A stretch of DNA of 64,000 nt, taken from positions 186,001 through 250,000 of the forward strand of contig PASN01000014.1 of NCBI GenBank assembly GCA_002711995.1. The letters are read 5' to 3'. Numbering within the stretch: the first letter of the stretch is position 1; each line of letters starts with the position of its first letter. Both the position numbers and the translations under genes were made by a program. The stretch comes from Halobacteriovoraceae bacterium (lineage in GTDB: Bacteria > Bdellovibrionota > Bacteriovoracia > Bacteriovoracales > Bacteriovoracaceae). Positions 50,906-58,961 of this stretch are shown piece by piece. The notes under the pieces were generated by a model. It was not told the DNA's origin, did no database searches, and saw only the letters and a program-made list of their open reading frames with translations.

Positions 50906-52503
50906 TAAGCATAGATAACATCAAGCATTTCTATTCTTGGAAAGATAAACTTTCTTAAAAATCTTAAGGCCTGAGGTCTAAGCTTCATTTCTTTATCGAA
51001 AAGCTTTTTTAAATTCTCATTTTTTATATCAGAAGGAGAGTGAAGGATCGTATGCCCTAATATCCGCTCTAGTCTCATTAGAAAAAGCTTTCTGTGATCT
51101 TCCAAGTAAGGTGGAAGTTTCCCCTCAAGAGATTCAAAATCAGTGTGGAGATAGGCAAACTCTTTGTTTGTGCCTTCATAAAGATATTGCATTATAAGGA
51201 AATAAAATTGAACAATGCTCTTTTCACTCTTGCCATCAAGCAAAGCAATGGCCATCTGGATGTTGTGATAAGCGGACTCCACGCGGCCAGCATCAAGCTC
51301 ACTTTGAAACTTTGCAAGCCTTTCATAGGATTCAATGTATTTCTCATCAAGCTTAACTTTTGAAGAAAGCTCTTTTTGCTTCAATGCTTTAAAAATTTGA
51401 GAATACTTTACTCTTTCACCTTTAAAAAACTTAGGACCTGCTCCTGGAATGAAAAGACTTTCCAGCGTGGCATTGTTGAAGGTCACGCACTGTATCGAGC
51501 TTGGCGTTATGGAATCCATTTTCCATTTGCTGCCTTTTGAGGTTTTCTTTGAGCTTGGAGACCCTAAAAGTTTAAGCACCTGTAGGTCATCCAAGTTTTG
51601 AAGGTCGCACTTTTTGAGCTTTTCAACGACGGAATCTCTTCTCATTTTACACTGAGACAGAGCTCCGAAGGGTTGAGACTCTTTCAAAGACGGATCTTTT
51701 AAAAGAGGACGATTGTTAAAGTAAAGGTAAGGGTATTCTTTAAGGTTAAACTTCTCCTGATAAACCTCTCTGCCTCTAACATCAATGCTTGCAACATCCC
51801 CATTTCTGTCACTTAAGTATAGTCCCCAGTGACTCATACTAGGATAGTTTTTTAAAAACTTTTTCACCTCATGGATGTCGGCACAGTAGGAAACTATCTG
51901 GTAAGCGATAGAAAAAATGCTGTCACCCTTCAAGTCTAAATAGTTTCCATGTTTATAGTGCAAGGCCAGTGTAAGGCCTCTTTCGTTCATGGCGGTAACA
52001 CCTGGAAACGGAAGCCCTGTTGAGCAGTAACTAAAAGTTTTTAACCTTCCTTTGAAATCATAGAGAGCGCTTCTTTCATGTTTCTCAAACGGGCCGGACA
52101 AAGCGTAGTCAAGGATTCTGCCGTGGATTACACCATCGTTTTTATGGTCATAGGCAAACAAACTTGAGCAACCGGGTATGACACTCATTAAATTGGGAAG
52201 CCATTTATTGAATGAGGCCACTATTTCAGGCAAGAGCATAGTGAAGTAAACATCATTCACAGGGCGTTCTAGGCCCTCTGCATAGGCCTTAATCTCTTTA
52301 GATAAATTAATTGAACCACGACTCTTTAGATTTACCGCCAGTTCTGTACTCATTTTAAGGGCATGTGCAAGGAAATCGGCCCGAGCGCAAAGTCTTGTGA
52401 TCTGCTCATAAATGTCTTGGTAGGAATCTTTGTCCTTTACGCCTAAAGCGTAAAAGTTTTCTTCCGGGTCACCGAAAAGATGAATGTGAGCAGTTTTGTT
52501 CAT
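50902..52503 (-). CDS. C45-family autoproteolytic acyltransferase/hydrolase
   Basis: This 533-residue Ntn-hydrolase-type protein is related to isopenicillin N acyltransferase (peptidase C45). The hallmark is VIPGCSSLFAYDHKNDGVIH followed by GRILDY. The Cys near residue 111 would be the N-terminal nucleophile after self-cleavage; GLPFPGVTAMNERGLTLALH and the later SIQCVTFNNATLES also fit. The C-terminal 150 residues are helical and outside the usual domain. No signal peptide is visible. Family members release or transfer acyl groups from amides; the substrate is unknown. Confidence 0.78.
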   Translation of the reverse strand: MNKTAHIHLFGDPEENFYALGVKDKDSYQDIYEQITRLCARADFLAHALKMSTELAVNLKSRGSINLSKEIKAYAEGLERPVNDVYFTMLLPEIVASFNKWLPNLMSVIPGCSSLFAYDHKNDGVIHGRILDYALSGPFEKHERSALYDFKGRLKTFSYCSTGLPFPGVTAMNERGLTLALHYKHGNYLDLKGDSIFSIAYQIVSYCADIHEVKKFLKNYPSMSHWGLYLSDRNGDVASIDVRGREVYQEKFNLKEYPYLYFNNRPLLKDPSLKESQPFGALSQCKMRRDSVVEKLKKCDLQNLDDLQVLKLLGSPSSKKTSKGSKWKMDSITPSSIQCVTFNNATLESLFIPGAGPKFFKGERVKYSQIFKALKQKELSSKVKLDEKYIESYERLAKFQSELDAGRVESAYHNIQMAIALLDGKSEKSIVQFYFLIMQYLYEGTNKEFAYLHTDFESLEGKLPPYLEDHRKLFLMRLERILGHTILHSPSDIKNENLKKLFDKEMKLRPQALRFLRKFIFPRIEMLDVIYAY

Positions 52504-52531
52504 ATGACAATTGTAAACTTCGGAGGCCCTG

Positions 52532-52747
52532 ATGCAAATTGAATTTTTTAATGATCCAAAAATAATTCTTGTATGTTTATGCCTGGCCTCAGTACGAGTT
52601 TATTTGGAAATCATCGGATTTAATCTGCAAAAATTGCCTCTTACCAGTAAGCTTCTGGGCGAGAGAGGGGCCAACTTCCACAAGACAGGGCTATATATTA
52701 GTGTGGGATATATCTTGTTGTTTGCGCCGCAAGCACTGATGTCCTAG
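52532..52747 (+). CDS. Small membrane protein, 71 aa
   Basis: The start ATG has GGAGG 5 bases upstream, which supports expression. There are two hydrophobic segments: about residues 9-28 (KIILVCLCLASVRVYLEIIG) and 50-67 (TGLYISVGYILLFAPQAL), with a short charged loop between them. No family was recognised. It is divergent from the C45 gene with a 28-base gap and convergent with the App1-type gene, overlapping its stop by the four bases CTAG. Confidence 0.55.
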   Translation: MQIEFFNDPKIILVCLCLASVRVYLEIIGFNLQKLPLTSKLLGERGANFHKTGLYISVGYILLFAPQALMS

Positions 52748-53820
52748 CCAATATAGTATTTTACCAATGGCTTTTGAGACTGAATAAAGTCGAATGCGTG
52801 GGTGCGATTCTTGGTATCTTCCAAGTTTTCCTGAGTGCATCTAATATGAATGTTAAGCTCTTTAATATTTCCGCTCCTGCTCATTTCTCCAAGACGGTAA
52901 AACTTCGATAAAAAGTGGAAGTTCTGTTTTGTAGTGAGCTTGAAGCTTTTCTCTGTTTTTACTCGATTCCAAACTTGCCATGGATCCTGTCTATCCACCA
53001 GAATGGATGCCAAAACAAGGTAGATAAACTCATCCGACTCAAAGCTATCACCCATTAAAGTGAGCTCTTGGGGTATGCCGGTCATTACCAGGATGTTCAC
53101 AAGCTGATTGAGTTTATAAAAGGATTGTTTTTTTAAATCCTTTGTAGTCAGTATTCCCTGAGTTAAAGAAAAGATATTTCTATAATCTTTCAAAAATATG
53201 CTGCCGGCGTAAATCTTGTTTTGGTAAAGCCAGTCTCTAATAGCATTCTCATAAAAGTGTGGGGAGGCCGAAAGTATAAAAGGCTGAAACTTGTTTTCGG
53301 TGTATTCAAAAAACAAATCCAAGCTGTTTTGAACAACAGGGAAGTGGTGAATTGGCCTTCGTAAAGACTGGTAAAGTTCCCAGGCGGTTGAGTACCTTGT
53401 GTCCACCAAGGTTTTATCAAAATCAGAAATAATAATCTTCTTGGGACTTTCTATTCTGTAAGGGAGATAGGTGCCCATGAGAATTTCGACACCGGGCTCA
53501 TAGCTGGTTTCGAAGATTTGAAGCTTTTCAATGGGCTCGTCCAGGACTTTATTTGGGATCGTAAAATCAAAGAGTCCGAACCTGTCAGATTCATACTCTT
53601 TGGAAAAAACTACGTTTTGGCCATGGCCTAGTCACTCTACTTTAATCCTATATTCATCCGAGTAGATAAGTCCTATACTCTGAATAGGGGAGGTCGGTTT
53701 CACCTTATGCCCGGTCCTTTTTTCCACTAGAGGTGTTTTGGAATCTGTAACCGCCGCTTTTACCGATATGCGGTCATCGGAGTCTACTGCAGTGAAACTA
53801 ACTAGATAAGGCCTTTTCAT
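52744..53820 (-). pseudogene. App1-type (DUF2183) phosphatidate phosphatase-like gene interrupted by one in-frame TGA
   Basis: Two open segments in the same frame (53820 to 53635, and 53631 to 52744) are separated only by a TGA at 53632-53634. Joined, they give about 358 residues. There is a beta-rich N-terminal domain (YLVSFTAVDSDDRISVKAAV; after the stop, VVFSKEYESDRFGLFDFTIP) and then the HAD motif KKIIISDFDKTLVDTRYS with DxDxT. FILSASPHFYENAIRD and LMGDSFESDEFIY follow. This is the App1 (LNS2/DUF2183) order. TGG (Trp) is one base from the TGA. The stop is followed by CTAG. If translation began only at ATG 53478, the N-terminal domain would be lost. Formal pseudogene; mutation, base-call error or readthrough are all possible. 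Confidence 0.72.
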
Positions 53821-53879
53821 AAACGAATTTTATCAGTTTTTCGTGTTTTTTCATGTTATATTTTTAATAAGATGGAGGA

Positions 53880-54164
53880 ATGATGTTAGAGATGAGATTG
53901 ACAATTCATGGAAGAGTTCAGGGTGTTGGCTATAGATACAGCATTTTAAACCACTTGGAACAGAATCAAATCATGGTGCGTGGCTATGTGAAAAACAAAC
54001 CTAATGGCACCGTGGAAATTGTAGGGCAAGGTGATGTTGAGGCCTTAAAGGATTTGAGACGCTTTGCTGTTGCTGGAAGTTCTAGATCCGAGGTTCGTGA
54101 AATAGAAGAAACCTATCTTGAAATCGGTGAATACACTTTTGACAGTTTCTCAATTGATTATTAG
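53880..54164 (+). CDS. acyP: Acylphosphatase
   Basis: This 94-residue protein has the acylphosphatase signature HGRVQGVGYRYS with the catalytic Arg near residue 20. It continues RGYVKNKPNGTVEIVGQG, with the catalytic Asn, and ends FDSFSIDY. It hydrolyses carboxyl-phosphate bonds of small acyl phosphates. GGAGG lies just upstream. The start is one of two adjacent ATGs (53880 or 53883), and a third at 53892 gives the minimal fold. The stop overlaps the convergent coiled-coil gene by TTAG. Confidence 0.93.
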   Translation: MMLEMRLTIHGRVQGVGYRYSILNHLEQNQIMVRGYVKNKPNGTVEIVGQGDVEALKDLRRFAVAGSSRSEVREIEETYLEIGEYTFDSFSIDY

Positions 54165-55321
54165 GCCAGCATTACCTTGAAAGTAAGCATTCCGTCATTG
54201 TAACTCTTTTCAATCTCATTCTCATTGATGATTTGATCTACTGAAAAACTTCTCGTTAAAGTCTCCACTCTTTTTAGTTTTTCCTGGCCGCCATCTTCCT
54301 TAGTTGTATTTTCAAATCTTCTGTTTAATGAAAGTGTGATATCTCTCTTGTGACCGTTTAACTCCACTTCAGATGCATTTTCCTCAGAAACTTCAAGGTG
54401 GATTAAGTAATGATCAGGACCTTTTTCAACGATAGGGTCTAAACCGGTAACTGCATAGAATGGATCTCCAACCTTTTGAGAGTCTAATTTATGTGTCTCT
54501 AAAACCTCATTTCTTAGGTTTTGGATGATCTCGCTTTTTTTGGCGATCAGTTTCTTTAAAAGCTTTTCATTGTTTTTTTGAAGCTCTTGAAACTTCTTCT
54601 CGAATAAGGCCTGGGTTTTTTGATTCTTTATTGTGCCATCCGATTTGATTCTTTTGATTTCATTTTGAAAGTTCTTAGTTTTGCTTAAAATCTCTGCCTG
54701 GAACTTTCTTTCTTCTTTGGTAATTAAATTTTGATAATTTTCTTTCTGTTTTGAAAGAGCTCTTTGATATTTGTCTTCGCTTGCGTACTTTTTATTAAGG
54801 TATGACTTCTTAGTCATACTCAGCTTTTTTTCGCCTAGCGCCTCGACCTGTCCCATTTCGAATTTTGAGGCCTGAGTAAGCTCTTGTTTTTTACTGTTGA
54901 TCTCTCTTTGCAAGCGATTTAGCTCGATTTGGGCCTTTTGATGGAGCTCATCCATCACCATTTCATGTTTAGTTCGCTCGGTTTGAAGCTTTTCGTGATG
55001 TTGAAGTCTTTGGTTTTTAATATTCTTATCAATTGAATCTAAGGTGTCAGCCTCTCTTTTGACGGCCGTCTTCTTTGTCTTTTCCATGCTCTCTTTGAGC
55101 TTCTCAAGGGTTTTTTCCTGACGGTGGGTGAGATCAATTAGCTTTCTATGTCCTTCGCTTCTTTTTGTGATCAGTTCTTGGGCCTGGTTTAGCTCAAGTT
55201 GATTTTTCTGCTTCTTATGGTTGATGCGGACTTTTTCAAGCTCATTTTGATGCTTCTCTTTTAAAGCTTTCATGTTCTTTCTATGTGTGGAAAGGGCAGA
55301 GTTATGATCTATTTTAGTCAT
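54161..55321 (-). CDS. Long coiled-coil protein with alpha-crystallin-like C-terminal domain
   Basis: This 386-residue protein has no signal peptide. Residues 10-275 are an almost unbroken Lys/Glu/Gln-rich coiled coil (for example ALKEKHQNELEKVRINHKKQ, EKKFQELQKNNEKLLKKLIA). Residues 285-386 resemble an Hsp20/alpha-crystallin domain: DHYLIHLEVSEENASEVELN, then LTRSFSVDQIINENEIEKSY followed by NDGMLTFKVML. This matches the 'RSFxLPxxVDxxxIxAxYxNGVLxV' end of small heat-shock proteins. The final I-x-I tail is absent. It may be a filamentous scaffold with a chaperone head. It is coupled to two small genes upstream by ATGA and TAATG overlaps. Confidence 0.6.
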   Translation of the reverse strand: MTKIDHNSALSTHRKNMKALKEKHQNELEKVRINHKKQKNQLELNQAQELITKRSEGHRKLIDLTHRQEKTLEKLKESMEKTKKTAVKREADTLDSIDKNIKNQRLQHHEKLQTERTKHEMVMDELHQKAQIELNRLQREINSKKQELTQASKFEMGQVEALGEKKLSMTKKSYLNKKYASEDKYQRALSKQKENYQNLITKEERKFQAEILSKTKNFQNEIKRIKSDGTIKNQKTQALFEKKFQELQKNNEKLLKKLIAKKSEIIQNLRNEVLETHKLDSQKVGDPFYAVTGLDPIVEKGPDHYLIHLEVSEENASEVELNGHKRDITLSLNRRFENTTKEDGGQEKLKRVETLTRSFSVDQIINENEIEKSYNDGMLTFKVMLA

Positions 55322-55599
55322 TGAAGAATCTCCGCTGGAAGCTGAGCATAAGGGCTAGGACAAATGCTTCTTTTTCCTGTGTGGCCTGGACAAATCCAAG
55401 TCCTTAATAGGTCAACTGCTATCATGGAGCCGCCGCCGTTATAGGTTTTGTAAGTAGTTGGATCCAACGTGGAAATTACCACGGATGAGGCCGGCTGGTC
55501 TTCTATATCCACCTTTTGGGTTATGACATATTGATATGCCCTGTATTCGGCCATGCTTGATAATGTGAATAGGGAGAGTAGTCCTACTATTTTAATCAT
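55318..55599 (-). CDS. Small exported protein, 93 aa
   Basis: It has a signal peptide (MIKIVGLLSLFTLSSMAEY, cleaved near residue 17). The mature part is strand-like (YRAYQYVITQKVDIEDQPAS) and has a Cys-containing C-terminal segment (RTWICPGHTGKRSICPSPYA). No family was recognised. Its start overlaps the preceding stop (TAATG) and its stop overlaps the coiled-coil gene start (ATGA), so the three are one translationally coupled unit. Confidence 0.65.
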   Translation of the reverse strand: MIKIVGLLSLFTLSSMAEYRAYQYVITQKVDIEDQPASSVVISTLDPTTYKTYNGGGSMIAVDLLRTWICPGHTGKRSICPSPYAQLPAEILQ

Positions 55600-55898
55600 T
55601 AGTGAAGGGTTTTAAGATCCTGAAGAATATCTCTTTCCACCATTTTAAAAAATGACTGGATAAACTCAGCTCTTTCTTCCTCTGAGAAGCTTTCCATCAT
55701 GGTTTTCTTTCTTTCTATTGTTCTATGTTTTGAAAGCTTGTCAAATACTTGGTCTACATTCTTTTTGGCGTTTCTATAAGTTAATGCCTGGGACGTTTGC
55801 AGTGGCCCCTCCAACCATTCTGTGAAAAATAGAGGGTAGTGCCCAGTTTTGGCCATGTTGATGTAATTTTTGATTGAGTTGCTTTCGGTATTTGTCAT
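55599..55898 (-). CDS. Small helical cytoplasmic protein, 99 aa
   Basis: The start is set at MTNTESNSIKNYINMAK (55898), where AGGAGGAG lies about 7 bases upstream; the frame extends 25 codons further without support. The protein is mostly helical and charged (NAKKNVDQVFDKLSKHRTIE, ESFSEEERAEFIQSFFKMVE) and lacks a signal or membrane segment. It is the first gene of the operon with the small exported protein and the coiled-coil/Hsp20-like protein. Function unknown. Confidence 0.68.
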   Translation of the reverse strand: MTNTESNSIKNYINMAKTGHYPLFFTEWLEGPLQTSQALTYRNAKKNVDQVFDKLSKHRTIERKKTMMESFSEEERAEFIQSFFKMVERDILQDLKTLH

Positions 55899-56044
55899 TA
55901 ATAATCTCCTCCTGTCTATTTTACACAGGGAAGGGGTTTCGTTGCAGAAGGAGTAATTTTCCGCAAATTGCATAATTGAGATTAATTTTTTCCGATCCTG
56001 AGATCATGATAAACTTTTGAAGGTCAGAGCTAAGGAGATCCAAA

Positions 56045-56944
56045 GTGTCTAAGAAGTTAATATTATGTAGTGAATGTAGAAAAACCATTGCACATGGGGA
56101 TAAAGCATTATTTGTAGACCAGTCTAGTAGTAGACCATTTTGTTCGGAAAAGTGCATCATGGATTATCACGCTCCTCATATGGAAAGTTTTGAAAGAGAA
56201 GAGATTGAGAGAAGAGAAAGTGTTGGTGCCGAACTCGATGAAGGGCTTGCTCCCATGTATCAAAACCACGAATATTTTCAAAAGGCCTTATATTCGCCAG
56301 ATGAAGTTTGGATTGCAAAAAATGGCATTGGCGAGGAGTTCTACACCCACATCGCTAGGGTTAATAAAGAAAAAAATCCATTCACTTACATCGTTGTCTG
56401 CAGTTATTTCGATAATGAGCCTTCATTTGTATATTTTAAATGCCTGACTAAGAATGAGAATTTGGTTGAAAGTTATAGAGAGCAAAGTCTATTGGACCCA
56501 TCAGAGCTTGTGAAGAGTAAACCGGCCGAAGAAGAGGAAGAAGCTTTAAAAGAGGACGAAATCAAACTGCCACCAGAGGTTATGGAGAGTTTGGAACTTA
56601 AAAAAAGCGAATATCTTGCCAATCTTCTTCAAATCAGAAGCGATGAAGACATTCCTTTTGAGAGGTTTACTGAATATGATGAATACACCTCCAAAAGCTT
56701 GGAAGATCCTGATGAGATTTTTACGAGGGAAGATGAGGCAGGTGATAAAATTAGAACCTACATCAAAAGCTTCAAGGTAAGCGGACAAGTTTTTTATTAC
56801 GTTGTGGTGTGTATTTCTGTTCCTATAAAAGAACTCGATAATCAAGAAGCCTTGCTTCCAGTAATTGGATTTCCATCTACGGATCAGGCCTTGTATAAAG
56901 AGTACGCGATAGGTGAGCGTTACTCAGATATCATTAAAAATTAA
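56045..56944 (+). CDS. Zinc-finger protein with a duplicated domain
   Basis: This 299-residue protein starts at GTG with AAGGAG upstream. Residues 8-37 form a treble-clef/MYM-like zinc finger: CSECRKTI at the start and FCSEKCIMDYH at the end. Two copies of one domain follow. Copy 1 (about 75-155) has SPDEVWIAKNGIGEEFYTHI followed by an IVVCSYF strand. Copy 2 (about 215-295) has DPDEIFTREDEAGDKIRTYI followed by VVVCISV. The PDE[VI] start, the central YI and the long strand recall PBECR-type domains found in phage-associated nuclease/toxin families, but no catalytic set is obvious. Its stop overlaps the convergent lipoprotein by TTAA. Confidence 0.6.
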   Translation: MSKKLILCSECRKTIAHGDKALFVDQSSSRPFCSEKCIMDYHAPHMESFEREEIERRESVGAELDEGLAPMYQNHEYFQKALYSPDEVWIAKNGIGEEFYTHIARVNKEKNPFTYIVVCSYFDNEPSFVYFKCLTKNENLVESYREQSLLDPSELVKSKPAEEEEEALKEDEIKLPPEVMESLELKKSEYLANLLQIRSDEDIPFERFTEYDEYTSKSLEDPDEIFTREDEAGDKIRTYIKSFKVSGQVFYYVVVCISVPIKELDNQEALLPVIGFPSTDQALYKEYAIGERYSDIIKN

Positions 56945-57609
56945 AAACTGACCTGCTTGTAATGATTGCTGTGGTTATCTGTAAATGAGGTGCAAACCAT
57001 AGATGCGTACTGTTGAGCGGCATTTATGCAGTTTTGATCATACATACACCCTGGATGACCATTGATGTAGTCTGATTTTGCATTTAGACACTGCATGAAT
57101 GGATTCAAGCTTGAATACTTAATAACCATTACAGCATTTATTTGTTTGTTTTGGTTTTTATATAAAACTGGGTAGTAAGTTGTGTTTGCTTGGTTGTGGA
57201 CACACTCGGCCCTGCCAACATTGTAAGACACAGCTCTTTGATACTGGTCATAATATAGGTGCATTGGAACAAAGCAGGTTCCTACGCTTGCATCGGCCTG
57301 GGCAAAGCTTGTTGCAAAGACTCTTTCGTCTTGCGTGCTTTGACACACACCAAAGCTTCCAATGGATCCACCATCATATCTATGTCCTAAATTGCAGTTT
57401 TCAAAGCCTGGCCTTGAAGGGGTAGCGGGATCAGAAGGATCTTGGTAAGGATCATCGCTTGATTCATCTTGACTTGTGCCGCCATCGGTAAAAACGCCGT
57501 CGACCGAGCCAACACCGCTGTTGTAGGTTGGAGTGGTCGGGTACCTAGTTTGTTTAGGGGCATCGCACGCGAAGGCCAAGAATAAAGAAGCAAAAAATAG
57601 TGTTTTCAT
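56941..57609 (-). CDS. Cysteine-containing lipoprotein, 222 aa
   Basis: The start is at MKTLFFASLFLAFACDA (57609), with GGAGG 4 bases upstream; the frame extends 25 codons beyond. The lipobox is AFAC at residue 15. A Thr/Pro/Asp-rich linker (residues 20-65) precedes a folded domain with seven cysteines (ENCNLGHRYDG, GVCQSTQDE, GTCFVPMHLYYDQY, RAECVHNQ, MQCLNAKSDY and a CMYDQNC pair). No family was recognised. It is transcribed alone. Confidence 0.68.
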   Translation of the reverse strand: MKTLFFASLFLAFACDAPKQTRYPTTPTYNSGVGSVDGVFTDGGTSQDESSDDPYQDPSDPATPSRPGFENCNLGHRYDGGSIGSFGVCQSTQDERVFATSFAQADASVGTCFVPMHLYYDQYQRAVSYNVGRAECVHNQANTTYYPVLYKNQNKQINAVMVIKYSSLNPFMQCLNAKSDYINGHPGCMYDQNCINAAQQYASMVCTSFTDNHSNHYKQVSF

Positions 57610-57697
57610 AGATCCTCCAAAATCCTTATCGGAGCAATATAATAGAAATTTAATTAAATTTTTCAAAAGCCGATGAAGAGTCACATAATAAGGTCAT

Positions 57698-58918
57698 ATG
57701 AAAAAGATTATTATCCTAACCACTTTATTTTTCTCGGTATTGTTGGCTGCAGGGGCGGTAGCTTTTGCCTTTCCGTATTATTTCTACAGCAAGACAATTA
57801 AGGGGGAGTACAAGTCCCGCTGGTATCATGTCTCTGACTTTGACCCTAAAGTGTTGTCGCCAGAAAGGGTTGAGCTGGAAGAGCCTAATATCGGCAATGA
57901 TGATCTTTGGCAGAAATTTCAAATGAAGGACACTCTGGTTCCATTGCCAGTAAGGAATCCTTTTTACTTTGTAGCGCCAATCTTGAATTTTAATAAACAG
58001 ACAAAGAAGACAAGGCTGGGAATGACCGTTTACGGGACAGGGCTTAGAAAAATTTCGAAAATATTTTTTGTATCCAATGCCGTTATGAACTCAGAGCTTC
58101 GCTCCCAAGAGCTTTTTAAACTACCCATTGTGGCAAATATACTCAAAAGTAAAACCCCTGAAGAGGTTTGGATGGATATGTTCACAAAGCAACTAGGTGA
58201 CTGGAACATCCCATTCTCTGAAATGGCCTATAACCTATACTTGCTTCAGCTAAGGCTTAAATTGTTTCCTGGAAACATGATTTCTTTTGGAGCGCTGAAT
58301 GACAGCACCGGTATTGTTCGTCTTGAGTCTAAAAACAAGGACTACATTACAGAGCTTGTCATGACCAGGGCAAGAGGTGTGATCTATAGCTATCTGATAC
58401 TGACTGAAGAGAACAACAGGGACTCCAATGTTCTAAGATATAAGTTTTTAAGAGATATTGAATTTCGACCAGGTTCAAAATCATTGGCCTCTATCCTATA
58501 CAAGGAGTTTAAAGCGTTGCCTTTTAATAAGAAGGTGGATCATGAAGGCATGTTCTACCTTATGTCCGCTTTTAGTCATGACCTTGAAAACAGAGAGTAT
58601 CTAAAGCAAATGATCTTTTGGCTGGAAAGAGGCGAGGACAATCAAAAACAGCTTAAACCTCTCTATGAATTTGCATCCAAAAAGTATGGCAAGGTCTTTA
58701 CGAACAAACTTGTTGAAGACCTGAAAGTTGACCCGGAGATTCTTCTTAAAAGAAATATTGAGCTGGAAAGGGCCAGAGAAATAAGAAAAGTGAAAAATAA
58801 AAAGATAGATGATCGGCCTCAGACCCGAAACTTGTCTCAAGAGGAGCGGTATAAGGAAAGAGTGAGAGAGTCAAAGAAAGTTAAAAGAATCAAAGAAAAT
58901 AGAATGATTATGGATTAA
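57698..58918 (+). CDS. Membrane-anchored hypothetical protein, 406 aa
   Basis: One N-terminal transmembrane helix or signal anchor (about residues 4-30, IIILTTLFFSVLLAAGAVAF) is followed by a large soluble, probably periplasmic region. It is rich in aromatic strands and helices (for example YFVAPILNFNKQTKKTRLGM, YLLQLRLKLFPGNM). The last 60 residues are very basic and helical (REIRKVKNKKIDDRPQTRNL, KERVRESKKVKRIKENRMIM). No family was recognised. It is monocistronic with a terminator 5 bases after the stop. Confidence 0.65.
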   Translation: MKKIIILTTLFFSVLLAAGAVAFAFPYYFYSKTIKGEYKSRWYHVSDFDPKVLSPERVELEEPNIGNDDLWQKFQMKDTLVPLPVRNPFYFVAPILNFNKQTKKTRLGMTVYGTGLRKISKIFFVSNAVMNSELRSQELFKLPIVANILKSKTPEEVWMDMFTKQLGDWNIPFSEMAYNLYLLQLRLKLFPGNMISFGALNDSTGIVRLESKNKDYITELVMTRARGVIYSYLILTEENNRDSNVLRYKFLRDIEFRPGSKSLASILYKEFKALPFNKKVDHEGMFYLMSAFSHDLENREYLKQMIFWLERGEDNQKQLKPLYEFASKKYGKVFTNKLVEDLKVDPEILLKRNIELERAREIRKVKNKKIDDRPQTRNLSQEERYKERVRESKKVKRIKENRMIMD

Positions 58919-58922
58919 GCAA

Positions 58923-58950
58923 AAGGCCAGCAATAGAGCTGGCCTTTTTT
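58923..58950 (+). terminator. Rho-independent terminator
   Basis: AAGGCCAGC (58923-58931) pairs with GCTGGCCTT (58938-58946) around a 6-base loop and is followed by four more T residues. It separates the convergent genes ending at 58918 and 58962, and it again has the AAGGCC/GGCCTT outer stem. Confidence 0.88.
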
Positions 58951-58961
58951 ATAGTGTTTAC

